Assembly: GCA_049115715.1 (NCBI GenBank)
Contig: JAGDZQ010000030.1
Span: 1-64,000, forward strand
Reading direction: 5' to 3'
DNA length: 64,000 nucleotides
Source: JAMZMI01 sp049115715
Lineage (GTDB): Bacteria; Bacteroidota; Bacteroidia; Cytophagales; Cyclobacteriaceae
Shown: piece after piece, positions 27,370 to 35,957 of the stretch
Position numbering within the stretch: the first letter of the stretch is position 1
Layout: every line of letters begins with the position of its first letter
The notes under the pieces: generated by a model
Database searches by the model: none
The model's input: the letters and a program-made list of their open reading frames with translations, nothing else
What the model was told of the DNA's origin: nothing
Made by a program: the position numbers and the translations under genes

Positions 27370-28734
27370 TTGGAGACCTCAACAGACGACCCCTTCCCCA
27401 CGGTTTTAGCAGCCTTTTCGGCAGATTTACCTATATCATTTTATTTACTGAACGGACTTGGGATTCTGTTCTTGTTGTTTTTATCCGGCTTGATCTCAGG
27501 CTCGGAAGTTGCTTTTTTCTCACTTAGCCATGAGCAGGTGCAGCAGGTGCGCACTTCTGATAACAAAAAGGATAAGTTTATTAGCCTTCTGATTTCAGAT
27601 CCGAAGAGATTGCTTGCCAGCATTCTTATTCTGAATAATCTGATTAATATTTTCATCATTACGATATCGACTTTTGCAACATGGAGAATCGTAGGGAGCA
27701 AAGAGGCGGATGGTATTGTAATCATTGTTCTCACTGCTGTAATTACGATTCTTATTATCTTTTTTGGTGAAATCGTACCTAAGGTCTATGCGAATCACAA
27801 CAATTTGAGTTTTGCTCGGGCTACCGCACCGATCTTGCGTGTTTCTGCTCGTATCTTAAAGCCTTTGGCGTGGTTACTTATGAACATCAGTAATGTGATA
27901 GAGTCCAAAATACAGCGAAAGGGCTACAACTTGTCTGTGGATGAAATCAATCATGCTTTGGAGATCACTTCGGAGCAGGAAGAGGTAACTGATGAGGAAA
28001 AGGATATGCTGAAGGGGATCGTCAACTTTAGTACGCTTTCAGTAAAACAGGTAATGAAATCCAGAATGGACATCACGGCTCTTGATGTAGAAACGGACTT
28101 TCATGAGTTGATGAATCAGGTTAATAAGACGGGTTATTCGAGAATTCCGATTTATGAAGAGACAGTTGATAAAATAGAGGGGATTCTCTACATCAAAGAT
28201 TTATTGCCTCATTTGAATAAAGAGGATGATTTCACTTGGCAAACGCTGCTCAGGCCCGGGTTCTTCATTCCAGAAAGTAAAAAAATTGACGGCTTGCTTA
28301 AGGATTTTCAGGAAAGGCAGGTACACATGGCTATCGTAGTGGATGAGTATGGCGGAACTTCGGGGTTGATCACGCTTGAGGATGTGATAGAGGAGATTGT
28401 AGGCGAAATCAACGATGAGTTTGATGATGATCGAGATGTTGCTTTTGATAAACTTGATAACAGCACGTTCATTTTTGAGGGAAAAACCTCGCTGAATGAT
28501 TTTTGTAAAATCGCCAATATCGATTCTTCTGTTTTTGAGGATGTGAAAGGTGATAGTGAATCTCTTGGTGGGTTGCTTCTGGAAATGAATAGCAAGCTGC
28601 CTAACGCTGGGGAAAAAATCGAATATGATTCGTTCGTTTTCACCGTTGTAGCGGTAGATCAAAAAAGAATAAAACGGATCAGGGTTAAGATTAATCCGAA
28701 AAAGAAGGATTCACCTATGGAATTTGAAGACTAA
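27370..28734 (+). CDS. gldE: gliding motility-associated protein GldE (CNNM/CorC-type membrane protein)
   Basis: A 454-residue membrane protein. Several membrane helices of a DUF21/CNNM domain occupy about residues 20-190 (SGLISGSEVAFFSLS, IILIIFFGEIVPKVYANH). A CBS pair lies near 225-350 (VMKSRMDITALDVETDF, MAIVVDEYGGTSGLITLEDVIEEIVGEI). A CorC_HlyC domain ends the protein (VDQKRIKRIRVKI). Relatives handle divalent cations. Position between ssb and gldD identifies it as GldE, which supports GldD function in gliding. The start is probably TTG at 27370. The stop overlaps the gldD start in TAATG. Confidence 0.9.
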   Translation: METSTDDPFPTVLAAFSADLPISFYLLNGLGILFLLFLSGLISGSEVAFFSLSHEQVQQVRTSDNKKDKFISLLISDPKRLLASILILNNLINIFIITISTFATWRIVGSKEADGIVIIVLTAVITILIIFFGEIVPKVYANHNNLSFARATAPILRVSARILKPLAWLLMNISNVIESKIQRKGYNLSVDEINHALEITSEQEEVTDEEKDMLKGIVNFSTLSVKQVMKSRMDITALDVETDFHELMNQVNKTGYSRIPIYEETVDKIEGILYIKDLLPHLNKEDDFTWQTLLRPGFFIPESKKIDGLLKDFQERQVHMAIVVDEYGGTSGLITLEDVIEEIVGEINDEFDDDRDVAFDKLDNSTFIFEGKTSLNDFCKIANIDSSVFEDVKGDSESLGGLLLEMNSKLPNAGEKIEYDSFVFTVVAVDQKRIKRIRVKINPKKKDSPMEFED

Positions 28735-29306
28735 TGCGCTTACTCGTAATCTTGTTGACAATTGTCGGCTTTGCTAGCTGCACTGCTGATTATCTTCCTA
28801 GACCAAAAGGGTATAACCGAATTGATCTGCCTCCTCATGAGTTTGTAAATCTGCCAGATACTATGCCGTACTCCTTCGAATACTCAAAGCACTCAGAGGT
28901 ACGCCGTGATAAATCGTGGATTTCTGAAAGGTATTGGATTGATATTCACTATCCGGAAATGGGAGCGAACGTGCAGATTACGTATAAGCCTCTCAACAAG
29001 AATGACTCTTTGATTCAGGGTTATTATACGGATTCTTACCGATTGACAGCACAGCATAATGTGAAAGCGTATGCGATAGATGAGCTTATAATGGAATTGC
29101 CAAATGGTGATTTCGCTTCTGTGACTTCTCTGGAGGGTGAAATTCCTACTCCGTTTCAGTTTCATGTTTCGGATAGTAGTGATCATTTCTTGCGCGGAGC
29201 GCTTTATTTTGAAATTGCCACAAAGAATGATTCTCTGGCTCCTGTCATTGATTACTTAAAGACTGATATCGTGCATATGCTTCAGACGCTGAAGTGGAAT
29301 AACTAA
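28734..29306 (+). CDS. gldD: gliding motility lipoprotein GldD
   Basis: A 190-residue lipoprotein; the signal peptide ends in GFASC. The mature N-terminus YLPRPKGYNRIDLPPHEF, followed by PYSFEYSKHSEV and WIDIHYPEMGANVQITYKPL, is the GldD pattern as I know it. GldD is required for gliding in Flavobacterium johnsoniae; its biochemical role is unknown. It is translationally linked to gldE by a one-base overlap and is the last gene of the mutY-ssb-gldE-gldD run. Confidence 0.9.
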   Translation: MRLLVILLTIVGFASCTADYLPRPKGYNRIDLPPHEFVNLPDTMPYSFEYSKHSEVRRDKSWISERYWIDIHYPEMGANVQITYKPLNKNDSLIQGYYTDSYRLTAQHNVKAYAIDELIMELPNGDFASVTSLEGEIPTPFQFHVSDSSDHFLRGALYFEIATKNDSLAPVIDYLKTDIVHMLQTLKWNN

Positions 29307-30119
29307 AAAACCGCCAACTGAAAGTGTGATAGGTTAGATATTCTTAATACCGCGTTAAGTTTCCAAGTTCCGTCAAAGGATTTTTATCGATTTTTCTGCT
29401 CTCTGAAAGTCATTCCAGTATGGAATCTATTCTCCACAAGCGAAACCTTAAGAGGCAGGGTCTCGAAGACAAATAAGAAAAGAGTAGTGATAGTCTCGTG
29501 ATCTCAAAGATTCCTTCTGCGTCTCCTTCGACAGGCTCAGGGTGACACCTCGGAATGCACAGACAACCAATGGGTTATGTCAGAGCAGACTCAATGTCGT
29601 TAAATTATGAAACCTGCACTTCAGGAAGTCATTCACGAACAGCGTACTCAGAATTCGAATCTATAGTATCTCAAGGGTGATTTTTTCATATATAAAAGAC
29701 TCCATTCTGGAGTGACACTTTAGCTTGACAACATTTGAAGTAACCAAACACCTCGTCAATATCTGTTGCTATTGGTTGTGGCATCTCCTTGAAAAAGGAA
29801 TAATGTTCAATTCCCAGTTCTTCAACTTCTTCTTGTGGAGATAAAGTTTCCTCCATCGGCATCCTTCTTTCGTATGGTTCTGTATCGAAACCAATGATCC
29901 ATGCTCTGGGTACGATGCGTCAAGGACTGAGTCAGCATCCTTTTTTCTGTTTTTCACAGAAAAAAGATAGAGATGAAGGCCTGCCCGGACGCCCAAATGG
30001 TATTTTACTGTTTGTATCTACTCAGCAAAAAAAACGCATGATGTGTTCTTCGATTCATGCCAATGTAGGGATGGTGAAACGATAAGGTTTTCTATCTTAG
30101 CTGCCTAGCAAATTATTAC
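29307..30119. other. 813-bp intergenic region with degenerate repeats
   Basis: No confident gene or RNA. Palindromic snippets occur, such as CATTCCAGTATGGAATC near 29412 and ACTCCATTCTGGAGTGA near 29700, along with a copy of a 20-bp dispersed repeat at 29527-29546. On the minus strand a frame from 29862 to 29686 (58 codons) has protein-like composition (MPMEETLSPQEEVEELGIEH, then IATDIDEVFGYF) and is also open upstream to about 29915. It may be a gene remnant or part of a repeat. Short plus-strand frames at 29894-30085 overlap it and cannot both be real. Confidence 0.6.
29527..29546 (-). repeat. 20-bp dispersed intergenic repeat, copy A
   Basis: TTCGACAGGCTCAGGGTGAC is the reverse complement, with 18 of 20 matches, of 50289-50308. 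The shared core is TGAGCCTGTCGAA. Short motifs of this form are known to me as common intergenic repeats in many Bacteroidota genomes. Confidence 0.65.
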
Positions 30120-32216
30120 ATGCCGAGCTTTTTTGACAGAAGTATAGAATTTCTCAAAGGTGTGGGTCCTCAAAGGGCTGAGCTAATTAAAAAGGAACTG
30201 CAAATTTTCACTTTCGCGGATCTGATCGAATATTATCCGTTTCGGTACGAGGATAGAACGAAGTTTTACAAAATAAGCGAAATCAATGAGAGCCTGCCTT
30301 TTGTTCAGGTGGTGGGGCAATTCAAGTCTTTTCAGATGGTAGGTGCTGGCAGAAAGCAGCGGCTTGTGGGTCAGTTTGGGGATGATACGGGTACGCTGGA
30401 GCTGGTTTGGTTTCAGGGGGCCAAGTGGATTCAAAGTAAGTTGAGTGTGGGGGTGGAGTATGTGGCGTTTGGGAAGGCGGCAAAGTTTGGTGGGAAATTC
30501 AGCGTGGCGCATCCTGAAGTAGATGTGTTGACTGAAAATAATAAAAAGGGGGCGTATCTGCAGCCGGTGTATCATACGACCGAAAAGCTGAAGGCGAGAT
30601 TTATAGATAGTAAGGTGATCATGAAAATGATGAAGTCGCTACTTGTGGAGGCTGTGAATCACATCAACGAGACTTTGCCTCCTCCTCTGCTGGATCGGTA
30701 TAAGTTGATCGATAAGAAATCTTCGCTGATTCAAATTCATTTTCCGAAAAATCCGAAAGCGCTACAATATGCTCGTGCGCGATTGAAGTTTGAGGAGCTT
30801 TTCTACATACAACTCAGGTTAATTAAACTGAAAATCTCACGTATAGATAGCTTTCCGGGGATCAGGTATAACAACAGTGATCTTCTGAATGTGTATTATG
30901 AAAAGCACTTGCCTTTTGAGTTGACGGGTGCTCAAAAACGAGTGGTGAAAGAAATCTACGGTGATTTCCGTTCGGGAAAGCAGATGAACAGGTTGGTGCA
31001 GGGTGATGTGGGGAGTGGAAAGACGATGGTGGCTTTCCTCTGTATGTTGATTGCGATTAGCAATGAAACGCAATGTGCGTTTATGGCTCCAACGGAAATA
31101 CTGGCTGATCAACACTACAAGGGTCTGCTGGAGCAGGCTGAGCCTCTGGGGATAAAAATAGCCAAGCTCACCGGATCAAGTAAAGCTGCGGAACGCAGAA
31201 AAATTCACGCGGATCTGGAGGCTGGGGAAATTAAAATACTGGTGGGTACTCATGCGCTGATCGAAGATAAGGTTCAGTTTCAAAAACTGGGAATAGCGGT
31301 TATCGATGAGCAGCATCGCTTCGGGGTGGCACAAAGGGCAAAGCTTTGGAATAAAAACAGGGATGGCTTTCACCCTCATGTATTGGTGATGACTGCTACA
31401 CCGATTCCTCGGACATTGGCCATGACGCTTTATGGGGATTTGGACATTTCGGTAATAGATGAAATGCCTGCTGGGCGAAAGCCTATCAAGACGTATCACA
31501 TGCGGGATGGACATAGGTTGAAGATGTTCAAATTCATAGAGGATGAGGTAGAGAAGGGAAGGCAGGTTTATATCGTATATCCGCTTATAGAGGAGTCATC
31601 TAAGCTTGACTACAAGGATTTGATGGATGGGTACGAGAGTGTGGCAAGGCGTTTTCCAAATTATCCGCTTTCGATCGTGCATGGTAAAATGAAACCGGCG
31701 GATAAGGATTTTGAAATGGCTCGATTCGTGAAAGGTGAAACTAAAATCATGGTTGCTACGACGGTGATTGAGGTGGGAGTAAATGTGCCCAACGCGTCTA
31801 TAATGGTGATTGAAAACGCGGAGCGTTTCGGTTTATCCCAGCTACATCAGCTGCGCGGACGTGTAGGGCGAGGTGCAGAACAGTCTCACTGTGTGCTCAT
31901 GAGTGGAAATAAGCTGACTAACGAAAGCAAGGCCAGAATCAAAACGATGGTGGATACCAACGATGGTTTCAAAATAGCAGAAGTGGATTTGAAACTGCGA
32001 GGACCGGGTGACATGATGGGTACTCAGCAGAGTGGTGTGATGGATTTGAAAATCTCTGATCTTGGTCAGGATGGGGAGATTCTGAAACTTGCCAGATCAG
32101 TAGCTACTGAACTATTGAACAATGATCCCGATCTGACCACTCCTCAAAATCAGCTGATCCGAAAACAAGTGGATGCGCAGAGAAAGAGTGCTGTGAACTG
32201 GAGTAGGGTGAGTTGA
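30120..32216 (+). CDS. recG: ATP-dependent DNA helicase RecG
   Basis: A 698-residue branched-DNA helicase that reverses stalled forks. The N-terminal wedge/OB domain includes YYPFRYEDRTKFYKI and VQVVGQFKSFQMVG. The helicase core has Walker A VQGDVGSGKTMVAFL, a DEQH box in VIDEQHRFGVAQRAKL, motif III MTATPIPRTLAMTLYG, and motifs V/VI in TTVIEVGVNVPNAS and QLHQLRGRVGRG. The TRG-type C-terminus LKLRGPGDMMGTQQSG is present. Length is normal. It stands alone between a long intergenic region and a small exported-protein gene. Confidence 0.97.
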   Translation: MPSFFDRSIEFLKGVGPQRAELIKKELQIFTFADLIEYYPFRYEDRTKFYKISEINESLPFVQVVGQFKSFQMVGAGRKQRLVGQFGDDTGTLELVWFQGAKWIQSKLSVGVEYVAFGKAAKFGGKFSVAHPEVDVLTENNKKGAYLQPVYHTTEKLKARFIDSKVIMKMMKSLLVEAVNHINETLPPPLLDRYKLIDKKSSLIQIHFPKNPKALQYARARLKFEELFYIQLRLIKLKISRIDSFPGIRYNNSDLLNVYYEKHLPFELTGAQKRVVKEIYGDFRSGKQMNRLVQGDVGSGKTMVAFLCMLIAISNETQCAFMAPTEILADQHYKGLLEQAEPLGIKIAKLTGSSKAAERRKIHADLEAGEIKILVGTHALIEDKVQFQKLGIAVIDEQHRFGVAQRAKLWNKNRDGFHPHVLVMTATPIPRTLAMTLYGDLDISVIDEMPAGRKPIKTYHMRDGHRLKMFKFIEDEVEKGRQVYIVYPLIEESSKLDYKDLMDGYESVARRFPNYPLSIVHGKMKPADKDFEMARFVKGETKIMVATTVIEVGVNVPNASIMVIENAERFGLSQLHQLRGRVGRGAEQSHCVLMSGNKLTNESKARIKTMVDTNDGFKIAEVDLKLRGPGDMMGTQQSGVMDLKISDLGQDGEILKLARSVATELLNNDPDLTTPQNQLIRKQVDAQRKSAVNWSRVS

Positions 32217-32446
32217 GGTGTGATTTATGGTTCCGAATTGGCCATGTTTCAAACCCGTCCTCAATTTCCTTAAAACCCGGAAACACACAGAAAGGTATTT
32301 TTCGTATTTGCGAAAAAAACAATCAATATTTTGTTGAGTCTGTAAAAATTCCCGTTGAAACACACAAACCTCTCTTTTAAGTAAAAACGTTTTTTGTAAA
32401 GAGCATTTACAAAGTATCTTTAATAAGTAAACCAACCAGCTATATA

Positions 32447-32938
32447 ATGAGAACTATCCAAATCTATTGGGCAATATGCCTATGGATTGGCTATAGCACA
32501 GCGTCTATATCCCAAGCCAAAGAAAGTACGCTCCCAGAATCACAAATTTCTGCTTCGGTGGTAGTGAATCACTATCTCAATGCTCCCAAAACTGTTCCGG
32601 TAAAATGGGCACAATTTGAAGAAAACGACCAAAGTTATTTCAAAGCCTTTTGTGAAGAGGGGCAGAAAAAGATTGTATTTCTATACAACGAGAAAGGTGC
32701 TTTGGTAGAAAAATGGAAGGTAATCGAACAGGTTCCTCAAACGATCAAAAAGTATCTCGATTTTGAATTTGCGAAGTATAAAACCTTGAGCTACTATCGA
32801 GTTGAGAATAAGGTTTCTAGCGAAGTTTATTTTTCTGTTCATATAGACAGTAAGTATAGAGGCTACAGAAATGTCCAATTCGATGTGTCAGGAAAAGCAC
32901 TTGAAGATGGCATTTCGGAGTTTGTTGTAAGTAATTGA
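32447..32938 (+). CDS. exported protein, possible PepSY-like fold
   Basis: A 163-residue protein with a signal peptide of about 22 residues (ending near STASISQA). The mature part has two alpha/beta units: PVKWAQFEENDQSYFKAFCE with IVFLYNEKGALVEKWKVI, and TIKKYLDFEFAKYKTLSYYRVE with a strand-rich end. This pattern resembles the PepSY-like putative beta-lactamase-inhibitor fold common in Bacteroidota periplasmic proteins. The resemblance is by eye and weak. A 230-base leader region precedes it, with no clear regulator site. Function unknown. Confidence 0.7.
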   Translation: MRTIQIYWAICLWIGYSTASISQAKESTLPESQISASVVVNHYLNAPKTVPVKWAQFEENDQSYFKAFCEEGQKKIVFLYNEKGALVEKWKVIEQVPQTIKKYLDFEFAKYKTLSYYRVENKVSSEVYFSVHIDSKYRGYRNVQFDVSGKALEDGISEFVVSN

Positions 32939-32963
32939 GAATCTTTTAAAATATTGGAAATGA

Positions 32964-33057
32964 CCCAAGGGTATTGACTTCCGGAGAAATATAAATTCGC
33001 GGAATAATCTTTTCAACCAGCTATTGTTTCGATACCCTTTCCCCAAGGGTATTGAAA
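32964..33057. promoter_or_regulatory. paired CCCAAGGGTATTGA boxes and a 13-bp hairpin
   Basis: CCCAAGGGTATTGA occurs at 32964-32977 and again at 33042-33055, 78 bases apart. The second copy forms one arm of an inverted repeat: 33027-33039 (TTTCGATACCCTT) pairs with 33045-33057 (AAGGGTATTGAAA) across a five-base loop, with one G-T pair. It lies 40 bases before the DUF2157 gene. It may be an operator, a leader hairpin, or a terminator for the upstream gene; no T-run follows. Confidence 0.55.
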
Positions 33058-33096
33058 CTTCTTTTCAGCTTACTCGTCTACTTCCGTAGATGGTAA

Positions 33097-34380
33097 ATGA
33101 TGAATCTGCAAAAAGACCTCCACAACCTTGTCAATGCTGAAGTAATCTCTTCTGAGACTGCAGATAAAATTCGGGATTATTATAAAGCCAAAGAAAAGTC
33201 TCTGGCGAATCCGCTGATGGTGGTCTTTGCAGTGATTGGGGCTACACTGGTTGGGCTTGGGATCATCTTGATAATCGCGCACAATTGGGATAACCTTCCT
33301 CTGATTACAAAAACTATTTTCGCATTTCTTCCCCTGCTAATCGGGCAACTTTTATGTGCTTTTACGATTATTAAAAAGCCTGATCATACGCTCTGGAAGG
33401 AAGCGAGCAGTACTTTTTTATTCTTTTCTATAGCAGCAGGAATCTCACTTATTGGACAAGTCTATCACATTCCCGGAAACTTAACTTCATTCATGTTTGT
33501 GTGGATGCTTTTGGCCCTTCCGATCATTTATCTTTTAAAATCGTCAACCGTTTCTCTTCTTTATATCATTGGCGTCACGTTCTACGGTTGCGAAGGGAAT
33601 TACTTTTCCTCAGGAACTCAGGTGTATGATTTCTGGATTTTCCTTGCTGCAGCAATCCCCAACTACTTCTTTCTGGTGAAGAACCGCCCTGAAAGTAACT
33701 ATACCTATTTTCATCACTGGATATTGCCTGCTTCACTGCTCATCACACTTGGTACATTGGCAAAGGATAATGGAGAGTTGATTTTGCTTGCATATGTCTG
33801 TCTGCTGGGGGTGTTCTACTTGCTTGGAAGCTCGCCAGAGGTGAGCACAGAAAAAGCCAGAAACAATGGGTATCTGATAATCGGTTCAAGTGGAATGGTT
33901 GGTTTTTTGACCTTCCTGACTTTTGACGGGTTTTGGTCTGAGCTTAGAGGAGAAAACTTTGCTATACCAGAAGTAATCATGTCTCCTGAGTTCATAGCTG
34001 TTTTTATGCTCTCTGCTATCGCGCTGTTCCTTCTTGTAAGGAAAATCAAAAGTCAATCAGCATCTGCAATCAAACCAATGGATATTGCCTTTCTCGTTTT
34101 TATAGTCAGTTTCATCGTCGGACTATATGCTTCTTTGGTTTTGATATTAATTAATCTGATGGTGTTTGCCATCGGCATTTGGTACATCAAATATGGCTCT
34201 TCCAAAAACCATCTCGGGTTTTTGAACTACGGGCTTATGATTATTTCCCTACTGATTATCTGTAGGGTTTTTGATTCGGATTTAAGTTTTGTTATCCGCG
34301 GTATCTTATTCGTGCTTGTGGGGGCAGGGTTCTTTGTCTCCAATTATCAAATGTTGAAAAGAAGAAAGGCGGATGAATAG
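33097..34380 (+). CDS. DUF2157 polytopic membrane protein
   Basis: A 427-residue inner-membrane protein. A cytoplasmic N-terminal segment (about 1-40, LHNLVNAEVISSETADKIRDYY) is followed by roughly a dozen hydrophobic helices, starting with PLMVVFAVIGATLVGLGIIL and then IIAHNWDNLP, a signature of DUF2157. Function of the family is unknown. It overlaps the next gene, a GDYXXLXY protein, by eight bases; the two families are regularly adjacent and probably form a complex. A hairpin and two short direct repeats lie just upstream. Confidence 0.88.
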   Translation: MMNLQKDLHNLVNAEVISSETADKIRDYYKAKEKSLANPLMVVFAVIGATLVGLGIILIIAHNWDNLPLITKTIFAFLPLLIGQLLCAFTIIKKPDHTLWKEASSTFLFFSIAAGISLIGQVYHIPGNLTSFMFVWMLLALPIIYLLKSSTVSLLYIIGVTFYGCEGNYFSSGTQVYDFWIFLAAAIPNYFFLVKNRPESNYTYFHHWILPASLLITLGTLAKDNGELILLAYVCLLGVFYLLGSSPEVSTEKARNNGYLIIGSSGMVGFLTFLTFDGFWSELRGENFAIPEVIMSPEFIAVFMLSAIALFLLVRKIKSQSASAIKPMDIAFLVFIVSFIVGLYASLVLILINLMVFAIGIWYIKYGSSKNHLGFLNYGLMIISLLIICRVFDSDLSFVIRGILFVLVGAGFFVSNYQMLKRRKADE

Positions 34381-34945
34381 ACGGCACATAATTTTGATTT
34401 TGTTCCTGTTGGTGGCTTTTGCTCAATGGTACGTTCCATCTAAAATGATTCTGGACAAACAGGATGTTCTTGAAACGGGAATTCCTCATAAGTTTAGAAC
34501 TCAGCTAGTTGATCCCTATGATCCTTTCAGGGGGAAATATATCCGATTGAATTTTGAAAGTAATGACATACATGTCGATGACCCAAGTGACTGGCATAGT
34601 GGCGAGCGTGTTTATGTAGTCCTTTCTGTAGACAGTATGGGCTTTTCCATTCCGTCGAGCATTTCCAAATCAAAACCTACCACAGATTCAGCATTTCTTG
34701 AGACAAAGGTTGACTACTTACAATACAACGATTTGAATCGAGCAATACTGGAGTACCCTTTTGACAGATACTATCTGGAGGAGACGAAAGCAGAGGTTGT
34801 AGAAGGAATCTACAATATAGCCGTACGCGACACTTCCAGTGTATCATACGCTCTTGTAAAAATCAAAAATGGCAAAGCTGTTTTGAAAGATGTGATTGTA
34901 GATGAAATCCCTATTTTGAATTTGGTCAATAGCGGGAAGAAATGA
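34373..34945 (+). CDS. GDYXXLXY-domain protein
   Basis: A 190-residue protein with an N-terminal membrane helix (about 4-22) and an extracytoplasmic domain. The core DPYDPFRGKYIRLNFE carries the family motif in the variant form GKYIRLNF; GDYXXLXY proteins usually read G-D-Y-x-x-L-x-Y. A second conserved part, AILEYPFDRYYLEETKAEVVE, is typical. The start lies inside the end of the DUF2157 gene (eight-base overlap), which argues for a joint function. Function is unknown. Confidence 0.85.
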   Translation: MNRRHIILILFLLVAFAQWYVPSKMILDKQDVLETGIPHKFRTQLVDPYDPFRGKYIRLNFESNDIHVDDPSDWHSGERVYVVLSVDSMGFSIPSSISKSKPTTDSAFLETKVDYLQYNDLNRAILEYPFDRYYLEETKAEVVEGIYNIAVRDTSSVSYALVKIKNGKAVLKDVIVDEIPILNLVNSGKK

Positions 34946-35022
34946 AATAGCTTTTTTGATTTCAAAAAAATCCATTTTCTAGTTCTCAATCTGTTTCTGG
35001 TTTAATTGATAGTTTTGCGCAT

Positions 35023-35946
35023 ATGTTCGATCGCTGGTTTAAAAAAATTGTCTTCTCATTTGCTACGTTTTTGAGTATTTCGGCTGCATTCTGCCAGATT
35101 CCTCAGATCGACAGTGTACAGTTCGAAGAGCATATTGCATATCTGGAAAGGAAACTAAACTTCACTTACTATAGCGAAGACCAGCAGCTTTGGTGGATCA
35201 ATAAATTCAACTACAGTGAGGAAAGAGAGCAAATTCAAATCAGACACATCTCAACAAAGAGCCTGGGAAAAGTTGTAGGTAAAAAGTACAACATCAATTC
35301 TGTCAAACTGTCGGATCTCAATCCATTCAACCTTACGATTTCAAAAAGCAAGGAGGCACAAGGCAGGTTTGTAAAAGGATATGAGCTAAGCCTCCATACC
35401 GTAAAGGGAAGGCGACTAATCAGAAAAGAGCAAAACTCTCAAAGACTAACTCCTCGATCTTTTATCTATATCTCTTTACCTGAATTTCTCAATGATAATG
35501 AAGTGGGAGCAAGCGACTCGGTTTTCATCGCGTTTCAAAACGTAATCAACCACGCTTCTACCATATATAACCAAAAAGATGATGAGGCCAATTTTAAGAT
35601 CATCTTTGAAACACTGCTTGGGAATCATCATTACGATGATGAAAACGGAGAAGTAAAGCGATATGGAGAGAAATTCAATGATTACATGATTTCATTTGAG
35701 GATTATCAGGAAAGGCAAAAACTAAAAAACGTTCTCTTCGGGTACGACCCAATTAACAATAGGTATTACGAACTCACAATCATGTCGGATGGTTCTCAGT
35801 CTATTCTCTATTTCACTATTGAAGAGGGAAAAGAGTTAGCACTTATTTCTGAGGACAAGGCGGTCAGAATTTGGTTTGCCAATAAATCAAAGATCCACCA
35901 TCAAAATGCCGATTTTGAATTTGAACTGACCCACTTGCTGGAGTAG
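35023..35946 (+). CDS. exported protein of unknown function
   Basis: A 307-residue protein that I do not recognise. A signal peptide covers about residues 1-25 (FSFATFLSISAAFCQ). The mature part is mixed alpha/beta, without cysteines after the signal and without membrane helices. Segments such as ITISKSKEAQGRFVKGYELSLHT and YELTIMSDGSQSILYFTIEEG look like beta strands. One section (VFIAFQNVINHASTIY) is helical. It converges on the DUF1080 lipoprotein gene with 11 bases between them and shows no operon partner. Confidence 0.75.
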   Translation: MFDRWFKKIVFSFATFLSISAAFCQIPQIDSVQFEEHIAYLERKLNFTYYSEDQQLWWINKFNYSEEREQIQIRHISTKSLGKVVGKKYNINSVKLSDLNPFNLTISKSKEAQGRFVKGYELSLHTVKGRRLIRKEQNSQRLTPRSFIYISLPEFLNDNEVGASDSVFIAFQNVINHASTIYNQKDDEANFKIIFETLLGNHHYDDENGEVKRYGEKFNDYMISFEDYQERQKLKNVLFGYDPINNRYYELTIMSDGSQSILYFTIEEGKELALISEDKAVRIWFANKSKIHHQNADFEFELTHLLE

Positions 35947-35957
35947 TGCAGGCTTAT

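Noticed and set aside
29894..30085. Plus-strand 63-codon frame before recG
   Set aside because: Overlaps a more protein-like minus frame, has no start context, and ends in repeat-like DNA; not enough to call a gene.
29307..30119. tRNA or other RNA gene in the long gap
   Set aside because: No cloverleaf, T-loop motif or CCA-type end could be found by eye on either strand.
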